Made by a program: the position numbers and the translations under genes | The notes under the pieces: model-generated | Told to the model about the DNA's origin: nothing | Databases searched by the model: none | The model's input: only the letters and a program-made list of their open reading frames with translations | Shown: positions 19,866 through 32,000 of the stretch, in pieces | How positions within the stretch are numbered: position 1 is the first letter of the stretch | Layout: each line of letters begins with the position of its first letter | From: Lamellibrachia columna | Lineage: Eukaryota; Annelida; Polychaeta; Sabellida; Siboglinidae | Length of the DNA stretch: 64,000 nucleotides | Direction of reading: 5' to 3' | Assembly (NCBI GenBank): GCA_963662155.1 | Contig: OY759263.1 | Location: forward strand, 21,203,484-21,267,483

Positions 19866-20323
19866 CGATTCACGTCATCAGTTACGTGTACTAGTAAAAA
19901 CAGCCACCCTCCGTACGGGATAACTTGGTAGTTCCTAAGTGACTGTCACGATAACAATATTGAAAAAACGTCATCACAGAAATATCCACCTATGCCTTGG
20001 TTGTTGGTGTTGCCAGTTAATCTCTCCAAATTGCGAAATAATACTGGCAGTTATAGCAACGTCTAGTGACGCCTTGCCCTTGTGTTACGTAACTTGGGAC
20101 AACTGAAGAAAAGACGCTTGACGATGTCAACAATTGTAGGCCTACGTAATTGTTCGCGTAGCGTTGCGTACAATTGTACGTAATAACTACAAATGGTAAC
20201 TTGATTGTTCGTAGAAATGGTAATAGTCGGGTGAATTTTTTTTTAAATTACCCAATACGACCCGACCGTGGGCTCGCAGATGAACATCTGAAAGTTTAGC
20301 ACCCGAGATGCAAAGGGTCTAGG
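19866..20323. other. 3' flank of the lectin/sushi gene
   Basis: The presumed 3' UTR and intergenic DNA. I see no canonical AATAAA in the first 450 bases after the stop, so the poly(A) site is not placed. Confidence 0.5.
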
Positions 20324-20410
20324 AGGACTGTGGATGTACGCTTAATCATTTGTAATTAGTCCCACATCCTGTTTTAGCCAACGTGTTTCTGGGAACTAGA
20401 CGCACCCGCA
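20324..20410 (+). repeat. 87-bp inverted repeat, left arm
   Basis: By eye this is the exact reverse complement of 21313-21399. It starts AGGACTGTGGATGTACGC and ends GACGCACCCGCA. Confidence 0.95.
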
Positions 20411-21312
20411 GATGTCCCTGTTTCTATGTGCGCGTTATTGCATCTCGTACAAACCCGATACTGGGTAGCTTTCCTCGATAACAAATTTGTTTTCATGTAC
20501 ATTGCGTATTTTAAACGGAATGTCTCAGGTAATGGGTTCTATAGGAACTGTTACTTTTCAGAATATTTGAAAAGTTAAAATACAGGCGAATTATTACAGA
20601 GTTAGATCATGACATAAAGGCAACTGTTTCCAACTCGTTACCATCACCTCTATTGTTTTGTTGTGTATACCTCACTTGATTTTAAGTTGGATTGTTTTCT
20701 TTTGGAACCGGATTTTCAGAATTGTTGGTTAATGTGAAGAAGGTTGAAGAATATAAATAATTTGTAGAGCGCAATGTAACACGGCGTTTTTTTAATTTAC
20801 TCTACGGATATGTATCAATAGTTGCGGCTGCCACTTTGGATTCCCAACATTTCGGTATAGGGCCTAATTAGCCAACCAATTGTTTGAGAAAAAAATGTCA
20901 GTGTCCATGTTAGTAGACCCCCTTAGGAGCACTCTGTGTATTTCACCAGGTATAACGAGTCTGCCTGAGCCATCGGCGAAGTGGGAAGATGTCCTTCAAA
21001 CACAGCTTTGAAATGGACACCAGCCTCAATGGGACTAACTTATCAAACGCCACGGACCGTAACCGATGGAAGGAATTCATCATGTATCACCCATCCTCGC
21101 AACAAGGGGCTTCTGACTACATCAATACTCCTGACAGATCGACCTATTGAAACGCAAATTTTTCATTTGTAGTGTTAACCAATAGCAGGCCTATTGCTCG
21201 CCGGGATTCATGGTGCTCGCTAGTAACTTAGGTTTAATTGGTAGTAAACCTGTCGTCTTTGGACGGACGGGTAATTATGGGCATTTCGTTGGAACGATCT
21301 TCGAAGTTTGGG
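20411..21312 (-). other. Segment inverted relative to its copy at 45.9-46.7 kb
   Basis: Bases 20411-21132 match the reverse complement of about 45862-46720 throughout (for example GATAACAAATTTGTTTTCATG and TATGTATCAATAGTTGCGG). The DNA from 21400 onward matches the other copy in direct orientation. The orientation switch falls at the two arms of the 87-bp inverted repeat, so an inversion between them is the simplest reading. Confidence 0.85.
20944..21132 (+). mobile_element. Reverse-transcriptase tail fragment
   Basis: The frame ending DRNRWKEFIMYHPSSQQG matches the DR-RW-EFI tail that follows many retroelement-type reverse transcriptases. The related and longer copy lies on the minus strand at 45862-46215. 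No catalytic part is present. Confidence 0.5.
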
Positions 21313-21399
21313 TGCGGGTGCGTCTAGTTCCCAGAAACACGTTGGCTAAAACAGGATGTGGGACTAATTACAAATGATTAAGCGTACATCCACAGTCCT
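21313..21399 (-). repeat. 87-bp inverted repeat, right arm
   Basis: The exact inverse of 20324-20410. It lies about 50 bp downstream of the end of TUT1 copy A. Confidence 0.95.
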
Positions 21400-21452
21400 G
21401 TGTTTAACCTATGAATCACATAACATAATGGTGTTAATGACAATGCCTCCGC

Positions 21453-23057
21453 TTACGTGAAGGCTAGCCGTGTGTGTTTATTGACGAAGCTCTTGAAGAA
21501 GGTAAAGAAACAGCTGAACATTTTAGCCCCTGATATCGGGTCCATGTCGACTACTACCACTGTATGTCCTTGTAAATTCAGTGCGGTGAACTTCAGGCGG
21601 AAGCTGAAACGGAAATCAATACATGGGATAAGCTCTCCATCTTCGCCCAGCTTCAATGCAAGCAGCTTGCTGATTTCAATCTCGGCATCGATACCAGTCA
21701 GTGATGATCTCTTCAAGGTCTTGTGGAACTTCTTTCGGCCGCTCCATACTCCGCTCTTTGAGATGCAGTGGAGGCAGCTTATACGACCGCCCCCCGTGCT
21801 TCCCGCAGACAGGTCCAAGAGACCAGTTTTACGCTTGGTCCCATCCAACGGTCTCGATGACGGTGAAGTGGGCGTTACTTTCTCTGGAGTTGTTTCCGGT
21901 TCGGTTGTGTCTAGACCCGAAGTCACGTCGCGGGTCATGTCGCGTCGTGCGTCACTGCGTGCTTCTGCTCCTACTTGTTGTGAATCGACCAAAGCACTTT
22001 CCATGCCTACTGAATCTGGCTGAATTTCAGTACACGGCTGTCTTGCTTCAGTTGTCGACTGACTGGGTAGATCTGCTGTAGTGACAGTCGTGGACTGCTT
22101 TGGTGCAGGCCGGGTGGTCACTATAACATCTTCTGAAGCACTCTGGTCGCTCGGTACCTTTGGACAGCATCTGGACTTGTCTTCAGGCCGGCTTCGCTTA
22201 GAAATCTTTGTTTCTACGAGGTTTTCGGACGATGGCCGTTTTCCGACCTGACATTCCTGTAAATCCATCTCCATACTGTCGAGCAGTTCCCTTTCAACAC
22301 CCGGCTCCGAGACGGCGTCACTCACTGGCGTCGCCGCCCTTGTTATATCCAACTGGTCCATCTCTTTGCTCGTTTTCCTAATTTCACCAGATGTCGTTTG
22401 ATTGGGTAATTTCGATGCATTTGCCTCGGACATCTTTAGACTTGAGGATTCTTTACCGTGCTCATTACCAGTCCGTTCTTCATCACACGATACATCACTA
22501 ACAAACATGGTAACCTCACTTTCTGACGCTGCTGAATCCTTTCCCATATGCATCGTTGATGCGTTGTCCTTGCATTGCAATGAGTCACGCAATGCTCCAG
22601 TTTGTTTCTTCTCAGATGATTCCTCTCTGTTTGTGCCACACTGTGATTCTTCCTCCTTCGTTTCCTTGCACTCAAAGTACAAGACATCTTCAAGCAGCCT
22701 GCGTATCAAAGTGCACAAGTCACGACTCCAGCCGTCTTTCAGATCAGTTACACTGCTGAACTTCTGCACGTATGACGCTGGAAGTTTCGAAGACTCCATC
22801 GCTATGGTGAAAGAGAACACACTATCTGATCTGACAGATGGCGCTACAGCTACCGCTCGATCCGCTAAGGGGCCGTCGGCCAGCAGACCGGCGATGCCCC
22901 ACGGTCGGGTTTCGGTGCGCACTGAGAAATCTGGCTGGGAGAATGGATCAGAAGCTGCTTGAACTTCTGCAATGAATCTCACTTTGACCCTCTCGTTGGC
23001 ATTCGACATGACGTTGTGACTCAGAACGAACGGGTCCTGGACGCACATAGGGGAAAT
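21453..23057 (-). CDS. TUT1: TUT1 copy A exon 9: C-terminal region
   Basis: A 1605-bp terminal exon, acceptor TTGTTGCAG, phase 0. It opens ISPMCVQDPFVLSHNV, the conserved QDPF-L-HNV motif that closes the polymerase body in this family. A roughly 350-residue Ser/Glu/Lys-rich low-complexity stretch follows, then a folded C-terminus (from about ISCLHCIS) that fits the KA-1-like domain. Several long frames on the opposite strand are shadows. Confidence 0.92.
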   Translation of the reverse strand: MSPMCVQDPFVLSHNVMSNANERVKVRFIAEVQAASDPFSQPDFSVRTETRPWGIAGLLADGPLADRAVAVAPSVRSDSVFSFTIAMESSKLPASYVQKFSSVTDLKDGWSRDLCTLIRRLLEDVLYFECKETKEEESQCGTNREESSEKKQTGALRDSLQCKDNASTMHMGKDSAASESEVTMFVSDVSCDEERTGNEHGKESSSLKMSEANASKLPNQTTSGEIRKTSKEMDQLDITRAATPVSDAVSEPGVERELLDSMEMDLQECQVGKRPSSENLVETKISKRSRPEDKSRCCPKVPSDQSASEDVIVTTRPAPKQSTTVTTADLPSQSTTEARQPCTEIQPDSVGMESALVDSQQVGAEARSDARRDMTRDVTSGLDTTEPETTPEKVTPTSPSSRPLDGTKRKTGLLDLSAGSTGGGRISCLHCISKSGVWSGRKKFHKTLKRSSLTGIDAEIEISKLLALKLGEDGELIPCIDFRFSFRLKFTALNLQGHTVVVVDMDPISGAKMFSCFFTFFKSFVNKHTRLAFT

Positions 23058-26000
23058 CTGCAACAACAGAAAAATACGTTTGCATCTTATCTAGATTCAG
23101 ATGGTAAGTGGACAAGGAAGCCATTGGCTTATCGAGAGTCCAACAGTTTTATCATCTCTGTATAGCCTGCCCTTATCAGATATCTGTCAATTCCATTTTT
23201 AAACATATTCACACTACTAGCTACTACCCAATCATTTGACAGTTTGTTCCCTGTGAGAAAGAGTAATTTCTCATGTCCAACCAACACTGCTCCTTAAGTA
23301 ATGCTGCTTTGTATCCTCTGGTTCTACTGCCTTCTTTAAGTTTGAAGAACATATTCCTGACAACATCCTCATAACCATTCACTATTTTAAACACTTCTAT
23401 TTGGTCTCCTCTTAGTCTCTTGGTCTCTAGTGTTGTCAAACCACATTGTAATAAGCGACTTTCGTAACTAAGGTCTCTCAATTCTGGAATCATTTTAGTT
23501 GCTCTTCGTTGTATTCTTTCAAGCTTGTCTATGTCATTTTTACGATATGGCCTCCATGCTTGCATACACTATTCTAAATGTGGTCTAACTATTGCTTTGT
23601 ACAGGGGTACAATTAGCTGTTTCTCCTTATATGTGATAGTTCTCCCAATTCGCCCTAGAATTTGATTTCCTTTTGAAGCAGCAATCCCACATTACTCTGA
23701 AACTTTCATGCCAGCACTAAATATTACTGTACTCCTAATTTTAGTAGTAGTATGAAGAGGCATACGCTATCTCTGTTAACTACTGACGTACACTGTATCT
23801 AAAATGTAATAATTTCAAGGAAATTCTGCAAAATATGGATGTTGTTCTGCATAAATGGATGTAGTATGTAAACAGCAGGGACATACTGTCGTTTATGTGT
23901 AATGACAACGTAACTTAATTCATGTAATATGCTTTAGCACCGTAGCTATTAGGACGATACTTGTTTGGGCTACGAGAGTATGCACGGCGTCTCGTGCATG
24001 CGCACCCGATAACGCTATATAAGCGAGTGCGGCCGTGATGCCGGCCTCTCTTTCTTCGGAATTGCGTAGAGTTTACACGAGAAATCTTTGCTTTGTTTGA
24101 ATTGTTGTATTTTTTTATTTGCGAATTATTGCGTAGTGTTAGTTGATGTTAGTTTAGTCTTGTGCGTATATTGATACAGTTTGGGTTTAATTTGAGTTCC
24201 TAAACAATTTGCCCACCCTCCCTCCCTTTGATGGATGGAATGGACTTTCTTCAGGATTGTCTAGATTTAAACTAGTACGTGGTGGGGGGGGACAGAGTGA
24301 CCCCCATTGTTGACACATATGTATACATACATAATATGCTGTCGAATTATATCTATTATGAGATATTAGCAGTCTGGGGCCGGCATGCTTGCTGTGGTTA
24401 TTTGTCGCTTGATTATTGATGTTTACACGATTACTATTAATAAAACTACATGTCATTCAGTTGGCCTACTTCAATCTATACCTGACTTGCGTTGTTGTTC
24501 TGCATAAAAACTGTTATGCTTTATAATAAAGATTTTGCAACACAAACATTGTCACAACGTCTCATAAACGTCTCATAAGCTCCACACTAAAATATATGGT
24601 GCCATAAAAGGCTTTATTTTCTACAGAAATACATAACGATGAAGTGTTTTTGCTTAGTCTCCTTTGTTCCCTGGTATATCCATCCATTGACAAGTTTAAT
24701 ATTGGTTACCGATTTTTAGATTGACAAACCATTTTGTTTTCTTATTACTATTATTATACTGACTCATGCAGTTACTGAATACTACCGCATTATTATTGTC
24801 AGATATGGACGTATATCGACCCAAATTTAATTTAAAAACATTACTAATTTATCCTTTTACAGAAAGGTCACACATATATTTTATCAATAAAAATAAACAC
24901 TTTCACACATACATTTTATCAATAAAAATAAACATCTCTTGAGCAATAAATGACCAACTAATAGACATTGCTTTACCTTGAACTGGGCCAGCCTCTCTTC
25001 CTCCTTCATGCGGCCGCTGAACGTCGTTATATCAACAGCTGCACCGGTTCTTGGACATATCACGGAGTTGCCAAGGTCAAAGGTTGCATAAAAACTGAAG
25101 AATCCACCCAGTAGCTGGCACAGGGATTCCGTGTTGGCTGCTGCCGTTGACCGTAGCTTGTCCAGGTCCGCACAAAAGGAGCAGTCCCAACCATCTATGG
25201 TGCAAGTCTGACCCACATCTAGAAATTAACCAACAGTGAACAATACAAAACTGTTCTAGCTTCACCAACGATGAATATCAACATGCATGAAGGATCATGT
25301 TTGTCAAGAAAAATATATATAAAACTACTGGAAAAGAACTAAAATTTTACATTAATTGCTGCAAGAGCTTATGACTACTTGCACCACCTGGATAAATACT
25401 GGTAGTGCAATGACAATGCCAACTTCACGCTCCTAAAATCACGTACAACTGTCACATAACAAAGGCAGAAACACGCATAGCTTTGCTAACAATTGTACGT
25501 ACTATTGTTCCAAGTTACGTAATCTGTACGTCAAATGTCCACATAGGTTCCTTCATAATATCCCCAACCTCCCGTGAGCAATTGGGGGAATTTTACTTTT
25601 TTAAATATATGAACCATCATCGTGGGCCCCCCGGGGCATGCCTACAAAATGTTGAATGCCCCGGACACGCAAAACTGACGGAGATACGAGGGAACACAAA
25701 CATACAGAGTCAGAGACTACTTTACATAATAAATTTAGAACGAACCACCTGCTTTTAAATAGTAAGAAATACACATTTCAGGAAGTTTAGCACAGAGCAT
25801 AGCTAAAGTATCACGTTCTTATTACATGATAAAATATGACTCTCTATCAAACATTTTATTATAGGAATCACACACAATGCCAAACACAAAGTTGGCTTAT
25901 GACAATGACCGTGAATTTATTTCTCTGCCACTGTCTGTGGGGTATAAAAATACTTGTTATGATACAATAAAATATCTACCTAAAATATGGCAGTATCAGA

Positions 26001-29000
26001 CCAAATAATTAGTACTTTTTAAATAACCAGTACATTAAATAGAGTCACAAATTACTTCATATTATAGATATTATAGATCACTACAAGTACCGTAGTCAAC
26101 ATAACAAGCGTACAGTAAGCTTGACAAAATATTGGGCCATGGAAAAATGTCAAGGAAACTGTTCTTATAAGCAAGCGTACACTAAAATAAAAAATTTGCT
26201 TCTCTAGATAATAAGGTAAGCGTTTAACACTAGTGGTGTCATTTAGGTACCAGAATAGAACTGAAAAGTGGTCACAACTGTTTAACACCACATGGCGACA
26301 CTTTTCAGTTGTCAAATTACAATAATTATGGATCCTACTGATTAATGCGGGTGGGGTGTACGCTAGTTAGGGCATGTACGCTTAATAGGTTGAATATGGT
26401 ACTCATTTAACAAAGCCACAGCTTATACCATAAACCAACCCACCAAGTGCGAGCCTGGCAAGTTTCTCGACTGACGGCAGGATGGGTATCTCCAGTTGCT
26501 GCAAGTAGAAGATGACCATCATGGTGAGTGCGTAGTTAGTCACTCTCAGTCCTCCGCTGGGGTTGCCAGCGAGTTCCTTCAACTTGGCCCAGTAGCGTAT
26601 GTTGTACATCAGGGGCTGTACGCGGGGGTCAACGTTGCACAGCAAATTAATCAAACGCGTGTTCTGCAGAGCCAGTCTACAACATGATGATGTTAGCAGA
26701 ATTACCACATGAAAAAGTAATAATGGATTAGCTCAGTTGTTCCTCTCAACATATTTATTCTTACTACACGGTGTATGAGTACATTAAAACATTACAGCAA
26801 TTACTGTGTACATAAAACAGACAACATCAGCTCATCTCAGGCTAAACAAGAAGTGTCTCTACATCACACAACACATCTTTTATACATGAAACATCGTTTA
26901 AAAATAACTTCCAACCTTCCTCGGTATTGGTTCTGGATTAAGCACCAAGTTTGTATTGTGACAATATTTTTTTGAAGCTTTTAGACATATATTTAGAGCT
27001 AGATGAGAGAGCATGCTATGTTTAGAAGAAGCTCCATATTCTAAATTAAATGGTTTTATTCCACGAAAATTGGACAATTAGTGACACAGTTATTAAGTTG
27101 TAAAGATAAGAAGTCCACTGGTTTCTACCGGAACAACAGCAGGATCACTCCGTCTACCTTGTGTACCCCTAGATCATAACAGTGTTAGGTGGATACAACA
27201 CAGCTGTCTGCGTCTGTCCCCAAGAGACAGGGAACAGTCACCGTAGGAGACAAGGACATTCCAGGGAAGAGACGCTCTAGCTCTGTCAGCAGACGAGGAG
27301 AGGAAACTCCAGAGAGAGGAGATAATTTCAGCATGGGGAGGAGACCAAGAGATCCTAGGGAGGCGATATGGATATCTGGGGAAGACAGCAAGATACCCGA
27401 GGAAGGAAATGAGTACACCTCCAGGGAGAAGGTAAATACACCAAAGGAAGGAGGTCGGGATACCGTAGGGTGTGTGGAGACATGGTCACCCTGGGGAGAT
27501 GGCAAAAACACCATGGTGGGAGACAAATTCACCATGGGGAAGAGACTTGTATTGGCAAGTTTTTATCCTTAGCATAACAAAAACAGAGGCGACAATGAAC
27601 TAATGAATTGCATAAGAGATTAAGAATGCCGGTCATCACAACTCACCTGTTGTTCATGGACAGGTCACATTTGAGACCAGACTGGACGTGTTCAAACTTT
27701 ATCAACGGGCAACGGGCTGATCTAATCACGAACACATTGGTGAAACCATGGCAACGGCGTAGCAGCTTACTCGCTGAATTTAGAACGGCAGAACACTAAA
27801 GGAACAGAAAACAATAAATTAATCCACATATTTTAAAGGTATGAAATCTTGCTGGGTTTTTATTGTAAAACCATAGTAAAACTGTATCTATTCCAACACA
27901 AATGACGGCCCCCACAAGCTCAAGTCCTATCCAATCAAAGATATACTTGCAATCATAGTCATAATTGTATTTCTGTAACTGTGATCATATTTGTAATAAC
28001 TTACATCGTATATATAATTGTAAGCATAATATGAACATATTTAATAGTAATTCCTGAATGACTGTAATTATATGTTCTTGCTGCACCACCCCAGCTGATA
28101 TCCCTTTCCTTGCTCCCTTTATAAGGGGTGAGGCTAGTTTTTGTACTGCTGCACCACCCCAGTTGTTAACCCTTTCCACTTGTCACTTCCTGTGCTTTTT
28201 GAACACCCCTCTTTACCTAGTCCATCATACTTGTGGTCTAACCCTTTCCCTCTGTTTTCTTTGGTGATCTGCCCAAACTGTGCAAAATTAAAATTGTCCA
28301 AATTAACTCAGGTTTGCTTAGTAATATCAACCTGGTCATCAGAGTGGTCATTCTGCTGAACTGAGTGGTCAGTGGCAATGTCCAGAAAGATGTCCATGTC
28401 ACATCCATGCATGCCCACGCCACTGACTGATGACCCAAATAGAAACACCTGACAGCCTGAACAAAGTAAAGAAAAGTTTGTCAAACATTTTATTAAAAGA
28501 TGTTAGTAATTTATCAAATATGCTCAGTGGATTTAAAGAAGAAAATACAGAGTAAAGTATAAATATGTGCTTTATATGTTTTACTATTAATTAACAAACA
28601 TGAAAATGTATATTACATATAAACATACATATATAGCAATACAATAGCTAATAGACAATATTCACAACATGAACAAAACCTATTGGCTAAGAATATAACT
28701 ATGTTTGTGACATCACTGCCATATGTTTGTGATGTCATTGTGATGTTTGTGACATCGCTGATATGTTTGTGACGTCACAGTGATATTTGTGATGTCGTCG
28801 TGATATGTTTGTGATGTCATGGTGATATGTTTGTGACTTCATTGTGATATGTTTTGTGACGTCATTGTGATATGTTTGCTACGTCACTGCAAGGCTTGAA
28901 ACTGGTACATTTTGAAATTGGTCATACAAATGTTTTATATTTTATAATTATAATTTTCGTATGCAGTTGTTTTACTTAGGTAAATGCGTATGTAGTCAGT

Positions 29001-32000
29001 TTTGTTATCTACTGTTGTATAATAGACATTATTTATAACACGTACAACACGTCTAATAATATAGTGCTAATGTGCATGCATCACGAATATCGTCAATTGC
29101 TCAGCATGTGTAATTAGCATGGTTAGGTGAGCTGTTCTGCCTGAGACTGTCTGTCTGTATGTCAGGTAGGCCCTTGAATGCCAACCTGGTATCCTGCTCT
29201 GGAATAGCTCTTGCAGTTGCCGACGTATGTAGTCCCTTTGTTGAATTTCTTGGCAGCTGAGCTGAATCTCTTTCTGAAGTAGATACATCTGCTGCTCTAC
29301 CTGCATGACAGGAAATAATATAACTTTAAAACTCCCTCCCCGAGTGATTTAGCCTATTGTAAGATTTATTGATGTTCAAATCTGTAGTATGTGAATAGTT
29401 TAAGGTAGGTGGGGCAGCTATTATATGCTTGTCTTGAATTGAGTAGTTTCAGTAGAAGTTTTTAAGATAAATTAACCATTTCTTCACATTGTAGTTGAAA
29501 TACTATAAAAGACTTTTAAAACATTTTTGTAAATGTGAAAAAAATACCCACAAAATGCAAAATTATATCGTTTTGAGAAAATCCCCAAAGAAATTACATA
29601 CACATAAGTATGACACTGATAACTTTATGGAAATTTGTTATTAACATAAACGAATTACGTGTGCTACACCACCATGAATAAGTGCACAAACAGTTGAATG
29701 ACAGCCTAAAGTGGCAGTGTATTTTTGACACAAACCCTTCACCAGTCATAATTCTAATTCATGTAATGATGCCTACATGTAAGACGCGTTCACACGCCAA
29801 CTTGCAGTGTTGTAAGTATTGTAGTTTTTCTAAAATAGTAAATTAAGCATCATTTCCTGGTTGTTAGTGAAAACAGAAATGTCAACAGAAATGCTTGAAA
29901 TGTGATGTTTTTCACTGACGTTTTATGTATTGTTGACAAAACATAACGGACATTTCTAATATTAACATCTTGCCTTAATTTGCCGCCACGATGGCCCTTG
30001 AATTTGTAAAGTGTTGTCATCTATCATATCAGGTTACGCAAGCTCTCTGACAAATATGTGGCAGGGCATGTTTATGGACATTTTGACTGGCCCATTGTCC
30101 GCAGGGTCACCAGGTCACATCTACTTCCCAGTTTCCGTTATAGCTTCAAAGGCACAATAAACTACGTTAGCGCTGACATTTGCTGGCCAAAGGACATGAT
30201 TTAGTTAAGTAGATATAATACTGATGTGTACTGGAATCACAGTAGCCAGACGATGTTCCGCACTCACGGCGAACGAATAAAGCTGGTTCGAAGATCGAAG
30301 CACATGCAGTTGTTATTATGAATACATCATCAGCAAGTCGGGATTTCCAAAAGGACTGTTTTTTTAAAGGATGGATTGGCGAAATACGTTAGTGCCAGGT
30401 GATTATGTGTGGTGTCGACGTTCAGTTCAATATTTCCTAGCATGTTATGAAGGATAAAATAAAAAACTGCCATGTTAGCTGCCCCAGCTACCTTAAGCAT
30501 TATGCGCAGTCATAGTTGTAACTTTGGTTAAAATCATTGAGTAACTTGCAAAAGCGTGAATAGCCTAATAATAATAATAATAATACCAAAAACATGGATA
30601 TACATTTGATAAACTACGGCAAGGAGTTAAAAATACAAAGTACAAAAACCTGCAAAAAAAATACTCAACTTAATGCAAACACAAAATTTGTAAAAAAGAC
30701 CCAGCAAGAACATGTATGTATATATTTCTATAGTTCACACATACCCCTCTGTAACTTAGCAATCATGAGGGCCCTGACGGCAGATGGTACAAAAGATCTG
30801 CTGTAATGGACAGTGCATGTAGAAATGGACAGATACCGCCTGCCTGATCTCGCTGGAATGAATGTGGTGTGTAGTGGATGTGTTGCATTGTGTAAGATGT
30901 TTTCTTTCTTCTTTGTCATGTAATGACAGTGCAAGCTGCGAAGTGGTGTAACATGGATGGATTTGGCAGCTTGTTCATGTTTTCAACCTATGTCATAGTA
31001 TAATTATAAAGGTGGAGCCACTTCTGCCATTTTGTGGTAAAAAATAATTTAATAGTTTGACTGATGCCAAACCTAAATAACAAATCTGCTGATTTTTTTT
31101 CTTCAAATTTGTCTGAAATGAGACAAGCAAATAAATTGTGGGACCTTTATGTAGAGCCTTCATTGTTTCAATTTGGGGATGAACAACACAGTATAATGCC
31201 AGTGGGTGGACAGGACCTCATTTAACAGGTTCCTGTTTAAAATGGTACTTGCATATGTATACTGTGTAAACTGACACACTGCACACACTAATAAAATTTA
31301 AACTCACATCTGCACATTTGCTGAGTTTTAGCAGCAAAGCACTACCGTCATTCTTTGAGGTGTCATCAGTGGACGTCTTGGGTGGTGCTTGGCGTTTTGC
31401 TGCTGGTGTGACATGTCGATATTCTCGCAGCTTGATGGTTAGTCTACAGTTGCCAATATATACGGGGCCAAACTGTGGCGACAGGACAGCGGACACAGTC
31501 TCTGGTGATTGGAACTTGACGAAGGCAAATTGGCCCTGCAAGAGACAGTTGATTGCAAAGGCATAATATCAAGATACTATCTATTATACTACACAACACC
31601 TACGTTGCATATCCTGGAACCCTCTCTCACCCATTACATGACATTTTTTAATGAGATCAATATGTGGGCACCTGTGAAAATGTCTCGTCCTTCAAGTTGT
31701 TACCATCAGTAGTCATAGCGAAAAACTGCCTTTGTTCAAAGTCAGCATTCTTATGAACAGTGATAGGAAATAAACAATGTTATTTTGCTAAAATTACATC
31801 AGTTCACGACGCCAAAGAACCACCTGCTAATCCCCCCCAATACAACCAATCTATCTTTCAAATCATGGATTAAAATCCTGAACCAAGCAAGACACCAGGC
31901 AAACGTGGTATTATAACCAGGTTCTGAGCACCATCATGTGACTCTGGCTTGTGTATTTGAAACCAAGATGCTAGTCTTTGTAAGAGTGAGAGGTCTGTCT

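Noticed and set aside
21457..22962. Long plus-strand open frames opposite the TUT1-A terminal exon (188 and 186 codons), repeated at 46789-48234 opposite copy B
   Set aside because: They are antisense shadows of a low-complexity coding exon. They have no recognisable domains, while the minus frame carries conserved TUT1 motifs and proper splice sites.
27185..27572. 127- and 116-codon frames on opposite strands
   Set aside because: They follow a purine-rich degenerate repeat, have biased composition and lie in a TUT1 intron without splice support.
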